Below are positions 28,085 through 36,265 of a stretch of DNA of 64,000 bases, in pieces. This stretch comes from Bacteroidota bacterium. GTDB taxonomy: Bacteria; Bacteroidota; Bacteroidia; Bacteroidales; JACABE01. The notes beneath the pieces were generated by a model. That model was not told the origin of the DNA. It searched no databases and saw nothing but the letters and a program-made list of their open reading frames with translations. Location: positions 164,522 to 228,521 of the forward strand of contig JAPLDQ010000036.1 of the NCBI GenBank assembly GCA_026391675.1, in the 5' to 3' direction. The position numbers and the translations under genes are program-made. Within the stretch, counting starts at the first letter, position 1, and every line of letters starts with the position of its first letter.

Positions 28085-28777
28085 ATGGAAAATAACAACA
28101 ACCATGTGCAATTGTTTGAAACAGTAATAAATAAAGCCTTACTCAAACAAGATGTTTATAATAACACACTGAATGCTTCCAAATTATTTAAAGAGGTGAT
28201 TGTTGAAGTTGTTGATGAATTTAAGAATAAACTTACTCCTAACCAATCACATATTAGTTTCGAATACAGGGATAAAGATGTTTTTGAGATGGAACTTAAA
28301 TTTGCTGGTGATGTATTGATTTTTATGATGCATAGTAATATTTTTGAATTCTCCCGTAATCATGAAATAATGAAAACCAATTATATCCGCGAGGATAAAA
28401 ACCGTTCCTATTGTGGCATTATCAATATTTACAATTTTTTAGCCGATTCATTTAAATACAACCGCGAAAATGATATTGGTTATCTGATTGGAAGGGTTTT
28501 TATTAATAATGAAAACCATTATTACATTGAGGGCAAAAAGGAACTGGGATTAATATATAATAATTTCGCCAATAACATTTTAACAAAAGAAGCCGTTCAT
28601 GGCATAGTTGAAAAAGCCATTTTATACACTTCCAATTTTGATTTGCTTACACCTCCTTACGAAGAAGTTAAAGAAGTAAGTGTATTTGAAATACAAGCCA
28701 GTATTGACAATATCCTATTAAAAACAGGCAAGCGTCTGGGTTTTAAATTTCAGGCGGATTCGGATAATATGAAATAG
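28085..28777 (+). CDS. Conserved protein of unknown function downstream of ubiX
   Basis: A 230-residue protein without a signal peptide or membrane segments, so probably cytoplasmic. The sequence is mixed alpha/beta with FKNKLTPNQSHISFEYRDKD, FEMELKFAGDVLIFMMHSN and YLIGRVFINNENHYYIEGK. I have the impression of a Bacteroidota-conserved family near ubiX/yraN but cannot name it, and no catalytic motif is visible. It is 37 bases after ubiX, on the same strand, and converges with yraN. Confidence 0.7.
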   Translation: MENNNNHVQLFETVINKALLKQDVYNNTLNASKLFKEVIVEVVDEFKNKLTPNQSHISFEYRDKDVFEMELKFAGDVLIFMMHSNIFEFSRNHEIMKTNYIREDKNRSYCGIINIYNFLADSFKYNRENDIGYLIGRVFINNENHYYIEGKKELGLIYNNFANNILTKEAVHGIVEKAILYTSNFDLLTPPYEEVKEVSVFEIQASIDNILLKTGKRLGFKFQADSDNMK

Positions 28778-28875
28778 CCATTAGAATGATATTCAATCAA
28801 ACCGAGAATGATATTATGGCGTATTCCATGTGACCATTTAAAAAATAAGAATAATAACACATGAAATAATATTGT

Positions 28876-29244
28876 TTAATAACTTATCGAAGGATAAAAA
28901 GCGTCTTCTATATGATGAATGGTAGTTTTTGCATTTTTTATAATTATCGAAATAATATCGAAGCGGCACTCTTCATTAATATCTTTTTGAATAATATATT
29001 GCTGGGAAGCTCTTATTAGAAATCGCTGTTTTTGTTTGGTAACAGCTATTTCCGGTTCGCCAAATGCATTGGTAGAACGTGTTTTAACCTCAACAATAAC
29101 AAGAAAGCCATTATTTTTAGCAATAATATCAATTTCGTCAGCTCCAAAACGCCAATTGGTGGCTAAAATTTCATAGCCTTTTTCTTTCAGGAAATTTTCA
29201 GCTATTTTTTCGCCGGTAGTGCCCAGTTCGTTATGCTCAGCCAT
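28876..29244 (-). CDS. YraN family (UPF0102) endonuclease-like protein
   Basis: A 122-residue protein of the YraN/UPF0102 family. The nuclease-like core has GEKIAENFLKEKGYEI, NWRFGADEIDIIAKNNGFLVIVEVKTR with the D-E-I-D and E-V-K residues of a PD-(D/E)xK fold, and FGEPEIAVTKQKQ. The function in cells is not settled; proposed roles are in DNA repair or recombination. I start at the ATG at 29244 rather than 29274, because it overlaps the upstream carboxypeptidase gene by 8 bases instead of 38 and matches the usual MAxHNxLGxxGE beginning. Confidence 0.9.
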   Translation of the reverse strand: MAEHNELGTTGEKIAENFLKEKGYEILATNWRFGADEIDIIAKNNGFLVIVEVKTRSTNAFGEPEIAVTKQKQRFLIRASQQYIIQKDINEECRFDIISIIIKNAKTTIHHIEDAFYPSISY

Positions 29245-30148
29245 TATTTTCAAATTCAAGTTCAACAGTATCATTAACTTTCAAATGAGCCATCCGACCG
29301 ATGATTAATGCCCGGTTGTCTTCCTGATGTCCGCATGGAAACTGAAAACAAACCGGATAATCATATTCGGCTACTGCTTCAGCAATAATTTCTTCAGCTG
29401 TTTTACCATAAGGAACCGTATTATCTTTCATTTCCGACATTCCGCCTATTATCAGGCCTGCTAAATTGCTTAATTTCCCGTTTCGTTTCAGGTTCATCAT
29501 CATACGGTCAATATGATAAAGGTATTCATCCAGATCCTCTATAAACAAAATCTTTCCATCGGTATTAATATCGGATGTGGTGCCATTCAGGCTATACAAA
29601 ATTGAGAGATTACCTCCGACCAGTATTCCCGCTGCATTCCCTCTGCGGTTTAATGGATAATCCTGTATTTTGTAATGAATCTTTTCGTTTAGCATAGCTT
29701 TTCTGAGAGAAATCAATGCTTCGTTTTCTGTTCCATCTGCAGGAAAATTAATTGGCATGCATGCGTGCAGGGTTTCAATGCCAAAATTCCTGTGAATATG
29801 AGAATGTAATACGGTAATATCGCTATAACCTATTATCCATTTGGGTTTTGCAATAAATTTAGTAAAATCTATTTCGTCAATTATTCTGACGGTACCATAA
29901 CCACCCCGTGCACAAATAATGGCTTTGATATTCACATCATCCAATGCCCATTGCAGATCTTCTGCTCTTTCTTTATCAGTTCCCGCAAACTGATTGTCTT
30001 CTTTAAGCAGATTTTTTCCATATACTACATCAAATCCCCATTTGTAAAAGCAATCTACCGCAGGATTTAATTCTTCTGAAGTAATTTTACGGGCTGTAGA
30101 AATAATGGCAATTTTATCACCGGCTTTTAATGGAGGAGGTGTTAGCAT
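29237..30148 (-). CDS. LD-carboxypeptidase family protein (peptidase S66)
   Basis: A 303-residue cytoplasmic serine peptidase of family S66, which includes LdcA (murein tetrapeptide L,D-carboxypeptidase) and the MccF immunity proteins. The nucleophile is the Ser in IGYSDIT. Supporting motifs are ICARGGYGT, GGNLSILYSLNGT, and a C-terminal Glu/His pair in LFIEDLDEYLYHIDRM and PCGHQED. Its likely role is muropeptide recycling. It is co-transcribed with yraN, with an 8-base overlap at its 3' end. LdcA and MccF-type substrates cannot be told apart here. Confidence 0.9.
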   Translation of the reverse strand: MLTPPPLKAGDKIAIISTARKITSEELNPAVDCFYKWGFDVVYGKNLLKEDNQFAGTDKERAEDLQWALDDVNIKAIICARGGYGTVRIIDEIDFTKFIAKPKWIIGYSDITVLHSHIHRNFGIETLHACMPINFPADGTENEALISLRKAMLNEKIHYKIQDYPLNRRGNAAGILVGGNLSILYSLNGTTSDINTDGKILFIEDLDEYLYHIDRMMMNLKRNGKLSNLAGLIIGGMSEMKDNTVPYGKTAEEIIAEAVAEYDYPVCFQFPCGHQEDNRALIIGRMAHLKVNDTVELEFENNG

Positions 30149-30364
30149 AAATTATTGTAAATTTTATTAGTACAAAATAAAAAATCAAAAAATGCTTGTT
30201 TGTCTGGCTTTTCAATGGTGTCTTCCGGGCAGAATATAAACCTTGATAACTATATTGTTTACAGGAATTTAAGACTAGTAATAAAAATCGGAATACCTAC
30301 CTAATCAGCTAATCAAAACTTGCAAAGATTTTTACAAAGTTAATACTATTTTTAAAATTTCTTC

Positions 30365-31063
30365 TTACCCCACTTTACTAATTTTATTTAGCTTCCCTGT
30401 ATCTTTTATAACAATATGTTTGCCTGTAATTTCAATAATACCGTCATTATGAAATTTGCGAAGTGTATTTATTACATTTTCTTTTGAACAGCCCACAAAT
30501 TCTGCAAATTCAAGCCGGGACAGGTTGAGGGTAAAAGTTTCACTTTCATAAATAGTTCGTGAAAGATAAAGCAGTATTTCTGCTATTCGTCCATTAACCT
30601 GTTTGTGAGCTAAACTGATAAAGTTAAAAACTGAATCCTTAAACATACCGGAAACCAGTTCAAGTAACTTCATTGCAAAATTACTGTTATTCAGCGCAAT
30701 GGTTTTCAATTGCTCAACATCAATTAAATATCCTTCACAGTCTTCAATAGCTGTAATTGAAAAAATATTGATACCATCATAAAAAATATTGGCACCACCT
30801 AATATTGCAGGCGCTTTTGAAACCATAAGTATCAAATTCTTACCACTGTTATCATGATAATTGAATTTAACCATACCTGTTGTTAAAAAAACGAGATGTG
30901 TTGTCTTCATTCCCTGTTTCAGCAAAACTTCTCCTTTTTTAAACTGCAAAATAACTGAACTGTCGTATAGCTTCTCGAAATCCTCTTCGTTTATATACTG
31001 ACTACTTATTATTTTAAGCAGATTTTTTTCAGAACTTAATATATTTTCGTCTTTTTCTATCAT
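30365..31063 (-). CDS. Crp/Fnr family transcription regulator
   Basis: A 232-residue regulator. The N-terminal cyclic-nucleotide-binding-like beta barrel (FKKGEVLLKQGMKTTHLVFL) is followed by a long dimer helix and a C-terminal winged helix (LSRLEFAEFVGCSKENVINTLRKFH). The four-Cys FNR cluster motif is absent and the phosphate-binding cassette is not a clear cAMP type, so the effector is unknown. It is divergent from the ATPase/GTPase/desulfurase/Fe-S operon, with a 164-base shared region, and may control it. A minus-strand TAATTTTG element lies at 31071-31078. Confidence 0.9.
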   Translation of the reverse strand: MIEKDENILSSEKNLLKIISSQYINEEDFEKLYDSSVILQFKKGEVLLKQGMKTTHLVFLTTGMVKFNYHDNSGKNLILMVSKAPAILGGANIFYDGINIFSITAIEDCEGYLIDVEQLKTIALNNSNFAMKLLELVSGMFKDSVFNFISLAHKQVNGRIAEILLYLSRTIYESETFTLNLSRLEFAEFVGCSKENVINTLRKFHNDGIIEITGKHIVIKDTGKLNKISKVG

Positions 31064-31227
31064 TTGTTTACAAAATTACTTTAGTATTTCAATAAAAAAA
31101 ATGTAATATTTCACTTTCTATAATAAATTCTATCTTTTTTATTGATAATATATCCCATTTAAAATCCAGCATTTATAATAAAAAACCCGCTTAATTTTAC
31201 AACCACTTAATTTAATCAATAATAATA

Positions 31228-32025
31228 ATGGAAATACAAAAAATAACTGTACTGAATGGTTGTGGCAAAGATGGCAAAATGGAGCAAGTGGAGCGTTTCG
31301 ATCTGGAGATGGGCAATATTATAAGTATAGTTGGACCTACCGGCTGTGGCAAAACAACGCTAATAAACGATATTGAACTGTTTGCAAATCGCAATACACC
31401 TTCGGGACGTCAGATACTGATTAATGATGAAGTTATTGATGATGATTTTAGTTTTGACCCAAAGAAACATCCTATAGCGCTGATTTCGCAACATACTAAT
31501 TTCCTTTCCGACTTACCTGTAGGCGAATTTTTAAAAATACATGGAACAGTCAGAGGAGCTGATGATATTGAGCAGATAATTAATGAAACATTAGAATTTG
31601 CCAATCAGTTAACAGGTGAAGCTATTATTAAAGATACAGCTATGACAGAATTATCCGGTGGACAAACGCGTTCGTTGCTAATAGCAGATGCAGTTATTAT
31701 TGGCAATTCTCCTATTATTTTATTGGATGAAATAGAAAATGCCGGGATACATCGTTCAAAAGCATTGGAGTTATTAAAGAATTATAAAAAAATATTCGTT
31801 TTTGTAACGCATGATCCACATATTGCATTGTCGTCTGACTATAGAATTGTGATGAAAAATGGTGGTATGCAACAATTAATAGCAACCAACGGCGAAGAGA
31901 AACTTGCTGCAGCAGAGTTAAAAAAGATTGATGATGTTATGCTCACTTTCCGAGCTCAGATAAGGTCAGGGAAGATAATTACCAACGAAATATTAAAAGA
32001 AAATATTAAAACACTATCAAATTAA
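31228..32025 (+). CDS. ABC-type ATPase without membrane partner (cofactor-assembly operon, gene 1)
   Basis: A 265-residue nucleotide-binding domain. Walker A is GPTGCGKT (36-43), the signature LSGGQ (142-146), Walker B IILLDEIE (163-170) and the H-loop THDPH (about 194-198). No transmembrane ABC subunit is nearby, so it is unlikely to be a transporter. The N-terminal NGCGKDGK adds a Cys. Its neighbours are a CobW/HypB-like GTPase 5 bases downstream, a cysteine desulfurase and an Fe-S protein, which suggests a soluble ATPase working in metal or sulfur cofactor assembly, loosely like SufC. The role is inferred from context only. Confidence 0.82.
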   Translation: MEIQKITVLNGCGKDGKMEQVERFDLEMGNIISIVGPTGCGKTTLINDIELFANRNTPSGRQILINDEVIDDDFSFDPKKHPIALISQHTNFLSDLPVGEFLKIHGTVRGADDIEQIINETLEFANQLTGEAIIKDTAMTELSGGQTRSLLIADAVIIGNSPIILLDEIENAGIHRSKALELLKNYKKIFVFVTHDPHIALSSDYRIVMKNGGMQQLIATNGEEKLAAAELKKIDDVMLTFRAQIRSGKIITNEILKENIKTLSN

Positions 32026-32030
32026 GAATT

Positions 32031-32732
32031 ATGAAACTGGTAATATTTGCAGGCCCGCCTACTTGTGGCAAAACAACCGTAATAAAACAAGTTATAAAAA
32101 GAATGCTGAAGAAAAATTATAAACCTTCTTATATAAAAATAGATGTTTTATTTGCTGATGAAGATGAAAATATAAGAAACGAATTCCATATACCATCCCG
32201 CAAGATATATTCAGGGGAATTATGTCCCGACCATTGCAATGTTGTTATACTCGACGAAGCAGTTGAATGGGCTGAAAAATCAGAGAGTGATTATCTGTTT
32301 GTAGAAACCGCAGGTTTATGTCTGCGTTGTTCGCCTTATGTCGAAAATTCATTGGGTGTTGTTGTTCTTGAAGCTACAAGCGGCATGAATCTTCCAAGGA
32401 AGATAGGTCCTATGCTCACATTGGCCGATATTGCCGTTATAACCAAGATTGATCTTATCTCTCAGGCAGAAAGAGAAGTTTTCAGATACAGGGTGTTGGA
32501 AGCTGCAAGCGAAATTGCTATAGTTGAAAGTAATGCATTGTATGGCATAGGTATCGATCCTATTGTTAAGATAATAGAAAAGACAAATGATGTTGAGCAT
32601 CCTATGTTCTTAAAAGGAAATCCACCTGTTGGAACTTGTACTATCTGTGTGGGTAAAAAAGAGATAGGTGCAAAAAATCATTTTGGTGTATTAAGAACTA
32701 TGGAACAGGATTTGTTTTATGTCGGCGAATAA
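32031..32732 (+). CDS. CobW/HypB-like P-loop GTPase (cofactor-assembly operon, gene 2)
   Basis: A 233-residue SIMIBI-class GTPase. The P-loop is GPPTCGKTT (8-16). IKIDVLFADED supplies the Asp switch residue, VETAGLCLRC replaces the ExxG-type switch, and ITKIDLI is the guanine-specificity motif. Unusually many Cys occur in pairs: CPDHC, CLRC and CTIC, which could bind a metal or an Fe-S cluster. HypB, UreG and CobW relatives deliver metals to enzymes, so a metallochaperone role is likely. It sits 5 bases after the ATPase and its end overlaps the cysteine desulfurase start by 14 bases. The target metal or enzyme is unknown. Confidence 0.85.
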   Translation: MKLVIFAGPPTCGKTTVIKQVIKRMLKKNYKPSYIKIDVLFADEDENIRNEFHIPSRKIYSGELCPDHCNVVILDEAVEWAEKSESDYLFVETAGLCLRCSPYVENSLGVVVLEATSGMNLPRKIGPMLTLADIAVITKIDLISQAEREVFRYRVLEAASEIAIVESNALYGIGIDPIVKIIEKTNDVEHPMFLKGNPPVGTCTICVGKKEIGAKNHFGVLRTMEQDLFYVGE

Positions 32733-33891
32733 TACAAACAGAATATATCTTGATAATGCTTCTACTACCCGGATAGATCCAAGGGTTCTCGCAGAGATGA
32801 TGCCCTATCTGACAGATGATTATGGAAACGCATCCAGTCTGCATTACCTTGGTACATCAGCTAAACAATCTATCAACAAAGCAAGAAAAACTATCAGCAG
32901 ATGTATCAATGCAAAAGCTGAAGAAATAGTGTTTACTTCAAGCGGAACCGAAGCCAATAACCTTGCGTTGAAAGGTATTGCCTTTGCCAATCGCGAAAAA
33001 GGGAATCATATTATTGTATCTGCTATAGAACATGATTGTATTCTCAACACCTGTCATTGGCTGGAAACGCAAGGGTTTTTTATCACCTATATTCCTGTTG
33101 ACAACACAGGCTTTATTGATCTTGATTTTCTTGAAAAATGTATTAATAAAAAAACGATACTTGTGTCGATGATGCATGCCAATAATGAAATTGGCACTAT
33201 AAATCCAATAGATAAAATTGGGTTACTGTGTAAGGAAAGAAATGTATATTTTCATACCGATGCTTGTCAGTCATTCGGGAAATTGCCTGTTGATGTTGTA
33301 AAAGAGAATATAGATCTGCTTACAATTAATTCACATAAAATATATGGACCAAAAGGAGCAGGAGCCTTATACATAAAAGATAAAACCAATATTCAGGCCT
33401 TGCTGCATGGTGGCGGACAGGAAAATAATCTTCGTTCATCCACTGAAAATATTCCTGCAATCATGGGCTTTGCAAAAGCTGCTGAATTATGTTTTGATGA
33501 TTTCGATAATGAAGTAATTCATCTTCTAAATCTAAGAAACAAGATTATTAAAAGGCTAAGTAAGGATATTGAAGGCATCTATTTTAATGGAGATTTATCA
33601 CAACGCTTGCCAAACAATATCAACTTTTGTATCAAAGGCCTTGAAGGTGAAGGAATACGGTTATTATTATTAATGGACGAAGATGGTGTGGACTTATCTG
33701 CCGGTTCAGCATGTTCATCCAACAGCGGAGGAAATCCTTCGCATGTATTGCAGGCAATAGGATTAAACCAGTTTGAAGCGCGGGGCTCTGTCCGTATAAG
33801 TTTAGGAAGATTTAATACACAAGAGGAAACAGATATTTTTCCGGATATTTTAATCAATAATATTAAAAAACTAAAATCAATATTTTCATAA
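32719..33891 (+). CDS. Cysteine desulfurase, NifS/IscS type (cofactor-assembly operon, gene 3)
   Basis: A 390-residue PLP enzyme of aminotransferase class V that takes sulfur from cysteine as a persulfide. It begins RIYLDNASTTRIDPRV. The PLP lysine is Lys207 in NSHKIYGPKG, and the active-site Cys332 lies in AGSACSSNSG, followed by the RGSVRISLGRFNT tail. It overlaps the GTPase by 14 bases and its stop shares a base with the next ATG (TAATG), so the genes are tightly coupled. No IscU/NifU scaffold is seen nearby. The sulfur acceptor may be the Cys-rich protein encoded next. Confidence 0.93.
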   Translation: MSANNTNRIYLDNASTTRIDPRVLAEMMPYLTDDYGNASSLHYLGTSAKQSINKARKTISRCINAKAEEIVFTSSGTEANNLALKGIAFANREKGNHIIVSAIEHDCILNTCHWLETQGFFITYIPVDNTGFIDLDFLEKCINKKTILVSMMHANNEIGTINPIDKIGLLCKERNVYFHTDACQSFGKLPVDVVKENIDLLTINSHKIYGPKGAGALYIKDKTNIQALLHGGGQENNLRSSTENIPAIMGFAKAAELCFDDFDNEVIHLLNLRNKIIKRLSKDIEGIYFNGDLSQRLPNNINFCIKGLEGEGIRLLLLMDEDGVDLSAGSACSSNSGGNPSHVLQAIGLNQFEARGSVRISLGRFNTQEETDIFPDILINNIKKLKSIFS

Positions 33892-34577
33892 TGGAAACAA
33901 CAGTAAATTTAAACAAAATAAACGGGTTATTGCCACAGTTGGATTGTGGTGCATGCGGTTATAAAACCTGTAATACTTTTGCAGATTTTATAACAACTAA
34001 TCCTGACGAAATAAAACGCTGCATACATCTGAATGGCAAAACAAACGAACTGAAGGACGTTTTAAGTTGTCATTCATGTAATGCAAAAGGGATGGGTGAT
34101 AAACTGGGATGGAAAGACAGCCTGCAGCGCGAGTTTGATTTTATACTGGATTGTTTTGAAAATGAGCCGGGACCTAAGGAAACAATACTGCCTTACAACC
34201 CCACTTTAGTAAAAGAATTAGGCATAAAGAAAGGTGATGTTTTAATAGGCCGTCCAATGGGAATGTCATGCGGATGTCCTGTAACGCATTGCGGCATCGT
34301 TACCGATGTAGACCCCCGCAACGGAGTTATTTACTGGTGTGTAACCGGTCCGTTAACACCACGTTCGCAAAGTTTTATTGATATCGGCTTTTATGTTTCG
34401 CAGGCATACGAAGGAATAATAAAAGAAAGCCGTTCAGAAATCAGATTAGGCTGCCGTTATTGGTTTCTTCCCCGCAGATGTATGCTGCAATGGCGCCACA
34501 GCGGACTAGTAAACGCAGTTACCAGACTAAGAGACGGCAGTTTTAAAGTACGTGTTGAAGGATTATTGATAGGTTAG
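33891..34577 (+). CDS. Fe-S cluster protein with RnfB/CODH-type 4Fe-4S domain (cofactor-assembly operon, gene 4)
   Basis: A 228-residue cytoplasmic protein. The N-terminus has Cys19, Cys22, Cys27 and Cys44 in the CX2CX4CX16C spacing of the small 4Fe-4S domain found in RnfB, CODH/ACS subunits and corrinoid activators (QLDCGACGYKTCNTFADF). A second pair (LSCHSC, 60/63) follows. The C-terminal half has more Cys (MSCGCPVTHCG, GCRYW, RRC) and is otherwise unfamiliar. The start codon overlaps the cysteine desulfurase stop. It may be a scaffold or redox partner for the operon. Which cofactor is built cannot be read from the sequence. Confidence 0.8.
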   Translation: METTVNLNKINGLLPQLDCGACGYKTCNTFADFITTNPDEIKRCIHLNGKTNELKDVLSCHSCNAKGMGDKLGWKDSLQREFDFILDCFENEPGPKETILPYNPTLVKELGIKKGDVLIGRPMGMSCGCPVTHCGIVTDVDPRNGVIYWCVTGPLTPRSQSFIDIGFYVSQAYEGIIKESRSEIRLGCRYWFLPRRCMLQWRHSGLVNAVTRLRDGSFKVRVEGLLIG

Positions 34578-34686
34578 TAATTTATCTATTAATTTATTTG
34601 GTTGAAATCAAATCTAAATTATGGAAAGCTCAACAAAAACTATTTATTCAAAGGTAATATATCGTATAAATTTTGATATAAAAGGA

Positions 34687-34717
34687 AAAGGCTTGCAGAT
34701 AAAATCTACAAGCCTTT
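34687..34717 (-). terminator. Former host terminator of the tRNA-Leu operon
   Basis: A 14 bp stem (AAAGGCTTGCAGAT at 34687-34700 with ATCTACAAGCCTTT at 34704-34717; one G-U pair) has a 3-base loop. Read on the minus strand it sits just past the tRNA-Leu 3' end repeat and is followed by a T-rich run. It therefore was most likely the terminator of that tRNA before the element inserted. Confidence 0.72.
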
Positions 34718-34722
34718 GTTAC

Positions 34723-34740
34723 TGTACCCCGGGCGGGACT
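34723..34740 (-). repeat. Left attachment site repeat (att copy)
   Basis: TGTACCCCGGGCGGGACT is identical to 40453-40470, which covers the 3' end of tRNA-Leu from the T loop onward. This is the direct repeat expected from integration by a tyrosine recombinase into a tRNA gene. Confidence 0.9.
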
Positions 34741-34851
34741 AACGCCCTCCTTATTTACAACACGAAAATTTAACTAATTTTATTGTTTAATATACTGTTT
34801 CCCAGTTTTAAATGAAAAAGTAAAATTAAGAGAAATTAAACTGAATAAAAT

Positions 34852-34877
34852 TTTATCGTCCACTATGTAGTCCACTA
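34852..34877 (+). repeat. Inner repeat, left copy (possible recombinase arm site)
   Basis: The 26 bases match 40374-40399 at 25 positions in the same orientation. Each copy contains two GTCCACTA units separated by 4 bases, like paired binding sites for a recombinase arm-binding domain or excisionase. Confidence 0.7.
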
Positions 34878-34932
34878 CTTTTTTTTTATTATATTTGTTG
34901 TGTTCAAATTTTACCAACTTAATAATAAAAAA

Positions 34933-36249
34933 ATGGCAAATGTATATTTCTATTTAAAGGAAAATAAAAAATCAGAACCTTTGGTTGTTGCCCGTATATC
35001 ATTTAATTATTTTGAAATAAATGAAACTGGAAAAAAATTATTTAGGACTGTAAAATATTCCACAGGCGAAAAGATAGACGCTAAATATTGGGATAGTAGC
35101 AAACAAAGAGCAAAGGAAACAAATAAATTTCCTCAATTTCCTGAATTTAACCAACGATTAAATGACATTGAAACTATAATACAAAATGTATTTAGGAAAA
35201 TGTTAAATGATGCGGAGGTTATTACACCCGAAACGCTAAAATCGAAATTAGACGATTTTATGATAAAAACCAATAAGGTTGTCAATCCCCCGAAACAAAC
35301 AAAAAGATTCACCACGTTTATTAAAACAGTTATTGACGAAACAAAAAGAGGAGAGCGGACGAATGAAGGAAAAATATTTAAAAACAGAACTGTTTTAAGT
35401 TATAATACAACATACAATAACTTATTATCGTATGAAACCCATATTAAAAAAAACCTCAATTTTTCAGATATAAATATTAAGTTTTATAACAAATACATTA
35501 AATATCTGAATGAAAAAAGTTTTGCCCCCAATACAATTGGAGGACATATTAAGAACATTAAAGTTTTTATGAAATTAGCTACAAAACGGGGTTTAAATGA
35601 TAATTTAGATTTTTCTGATGGTGACTTTAAAAAAATAAGTGAGGAAACCCAAACGATTTATTTAACAGAAACCGAACTGCAAACAATTTACAACACAGAT
35701 TTATCTAAAAACAAACATTTAATACCAATCCGGGATATATTTTTGATTGGATGTTATACAGGATTAAGATTTTCAGATTTAAAACAATTACGAAAAGAAC
35801 ATTTTTACGATAATGTTATTAAAATAGAAACCGAAAAAACTGGGAAATATATAATAATACCAATACATCCAACAGTAAGTGAAATTTATAATAAATATGA
35901 ATTTAACCTCCCCCGGGTTATCAGTAACCAAAAAATGAATGAATATATTAAGGACTTGGGGGAAATCGCTAAAATAAACGAAATAATTGAAATATCCGAA
36001 ACGCGCGGAGGTTTGAAAGTTAAAAAAAATGTACTTAAATACGATTTAATAACAGTACATACCGCGCGGAGGTCATTTGCTACCAATATGTATTTAGCTG
36101 ATTTCCCAATTTTAGCAATAAGAATGATAACAGGACACCGAACCGAACGCGCATTTTTAACATATATCAAAATAAATGCGGAGGAAAACGCTAAAAAGAT
36201 GTTAGAACACCCATATTTCAACCAATCCAATAATTTAAAAGTTGTTTAA
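34933..36249 (+). CDS. Tyrosine recombinase / integrase of the element
   Basis: A 438-residue site-specific recombinase of the Bacteroidota type. The N-terminal 100 residues form an Arm-DNA-binding domain (MANVYFYLKENKKSEPLVVA, KYSTGEKIDAKYWD). A SAM-like core-binding domain follows, and the catalytic domain carries Arg279 (TGLRFSD), His376-x-x-Arg379 (HTARRSF), His402 (ITGHR) and the Tyr411 nucleophile (TYIK). I use the ATG at 34933 instead of 34900 because it matches the usual start of this family. It is the first gene inside the left attachment repeat and should catalyse integration into, and excision from, tRNA-Leu. Confidence 0.95.
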   Translation: MANVYFYLKENKKSEPLVVARISFNYFEINETGKKLFRTVKYSTGEKIDAKYWDSSKQRAKETNKFPQFPEFNQRLNDIETIIQNVFRKMLNDAEVITPETLKSKLDDFMIKTNKVVNPPKQTKRFTTFIKTVIDETKRGERTNEGKIFKNRTVLSYNTTYNNLLSYETHIKKNLNFSDINIKFYNKYIKYLNEKSFAPNTIGGHIKNIKVFMKLATKRGLNDNLDFSDGDFKKISEETQTIYLTETELQTIYNTDLSKNKHLIPIRDIFLIGCYTGLRFSDLKQLRKEHFYDNVIKIETEKTGKYIIIPIHPTVSEIYNKYEFNLPRVISNQKMNEYIKDLGEIAKINEIIEISETRGGLKVKKNVLKYDLITVHTARRSFATNMYLADFPILAIRMITGHRTERAFLTYIKINAEENAKKMLEHPYFNQSNNLKVV

Positions 36250-36265
36250 TTTTAAATCTGAAATA

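Larger units (their letters stand above)
34578..34932. other. Left junction of the integrative element
   Basis: This 355-base gap carries the old tRNA-Leu terminator hairpin (34687-34717), the left attachment repeat (34723-34740) and a 26 bp inner repeat (34852-34877). A 50-codon frame at 34621-34773 crosses the attachment site and is probably not a gene. Confidence 0.7.

Noticed and set aside
31064-31227. FNR-type operator between the Crp-family gene and the cofactor operon
   Set aside because: Only one half site (TTGAT) was found; the second half does not match.
34621-34773. 50-codon plus-strand frame over the left attachment site
   Set aside because: It runs through the old terminator hairpin and the tRNA-derived repeat, so it is most likely chance.
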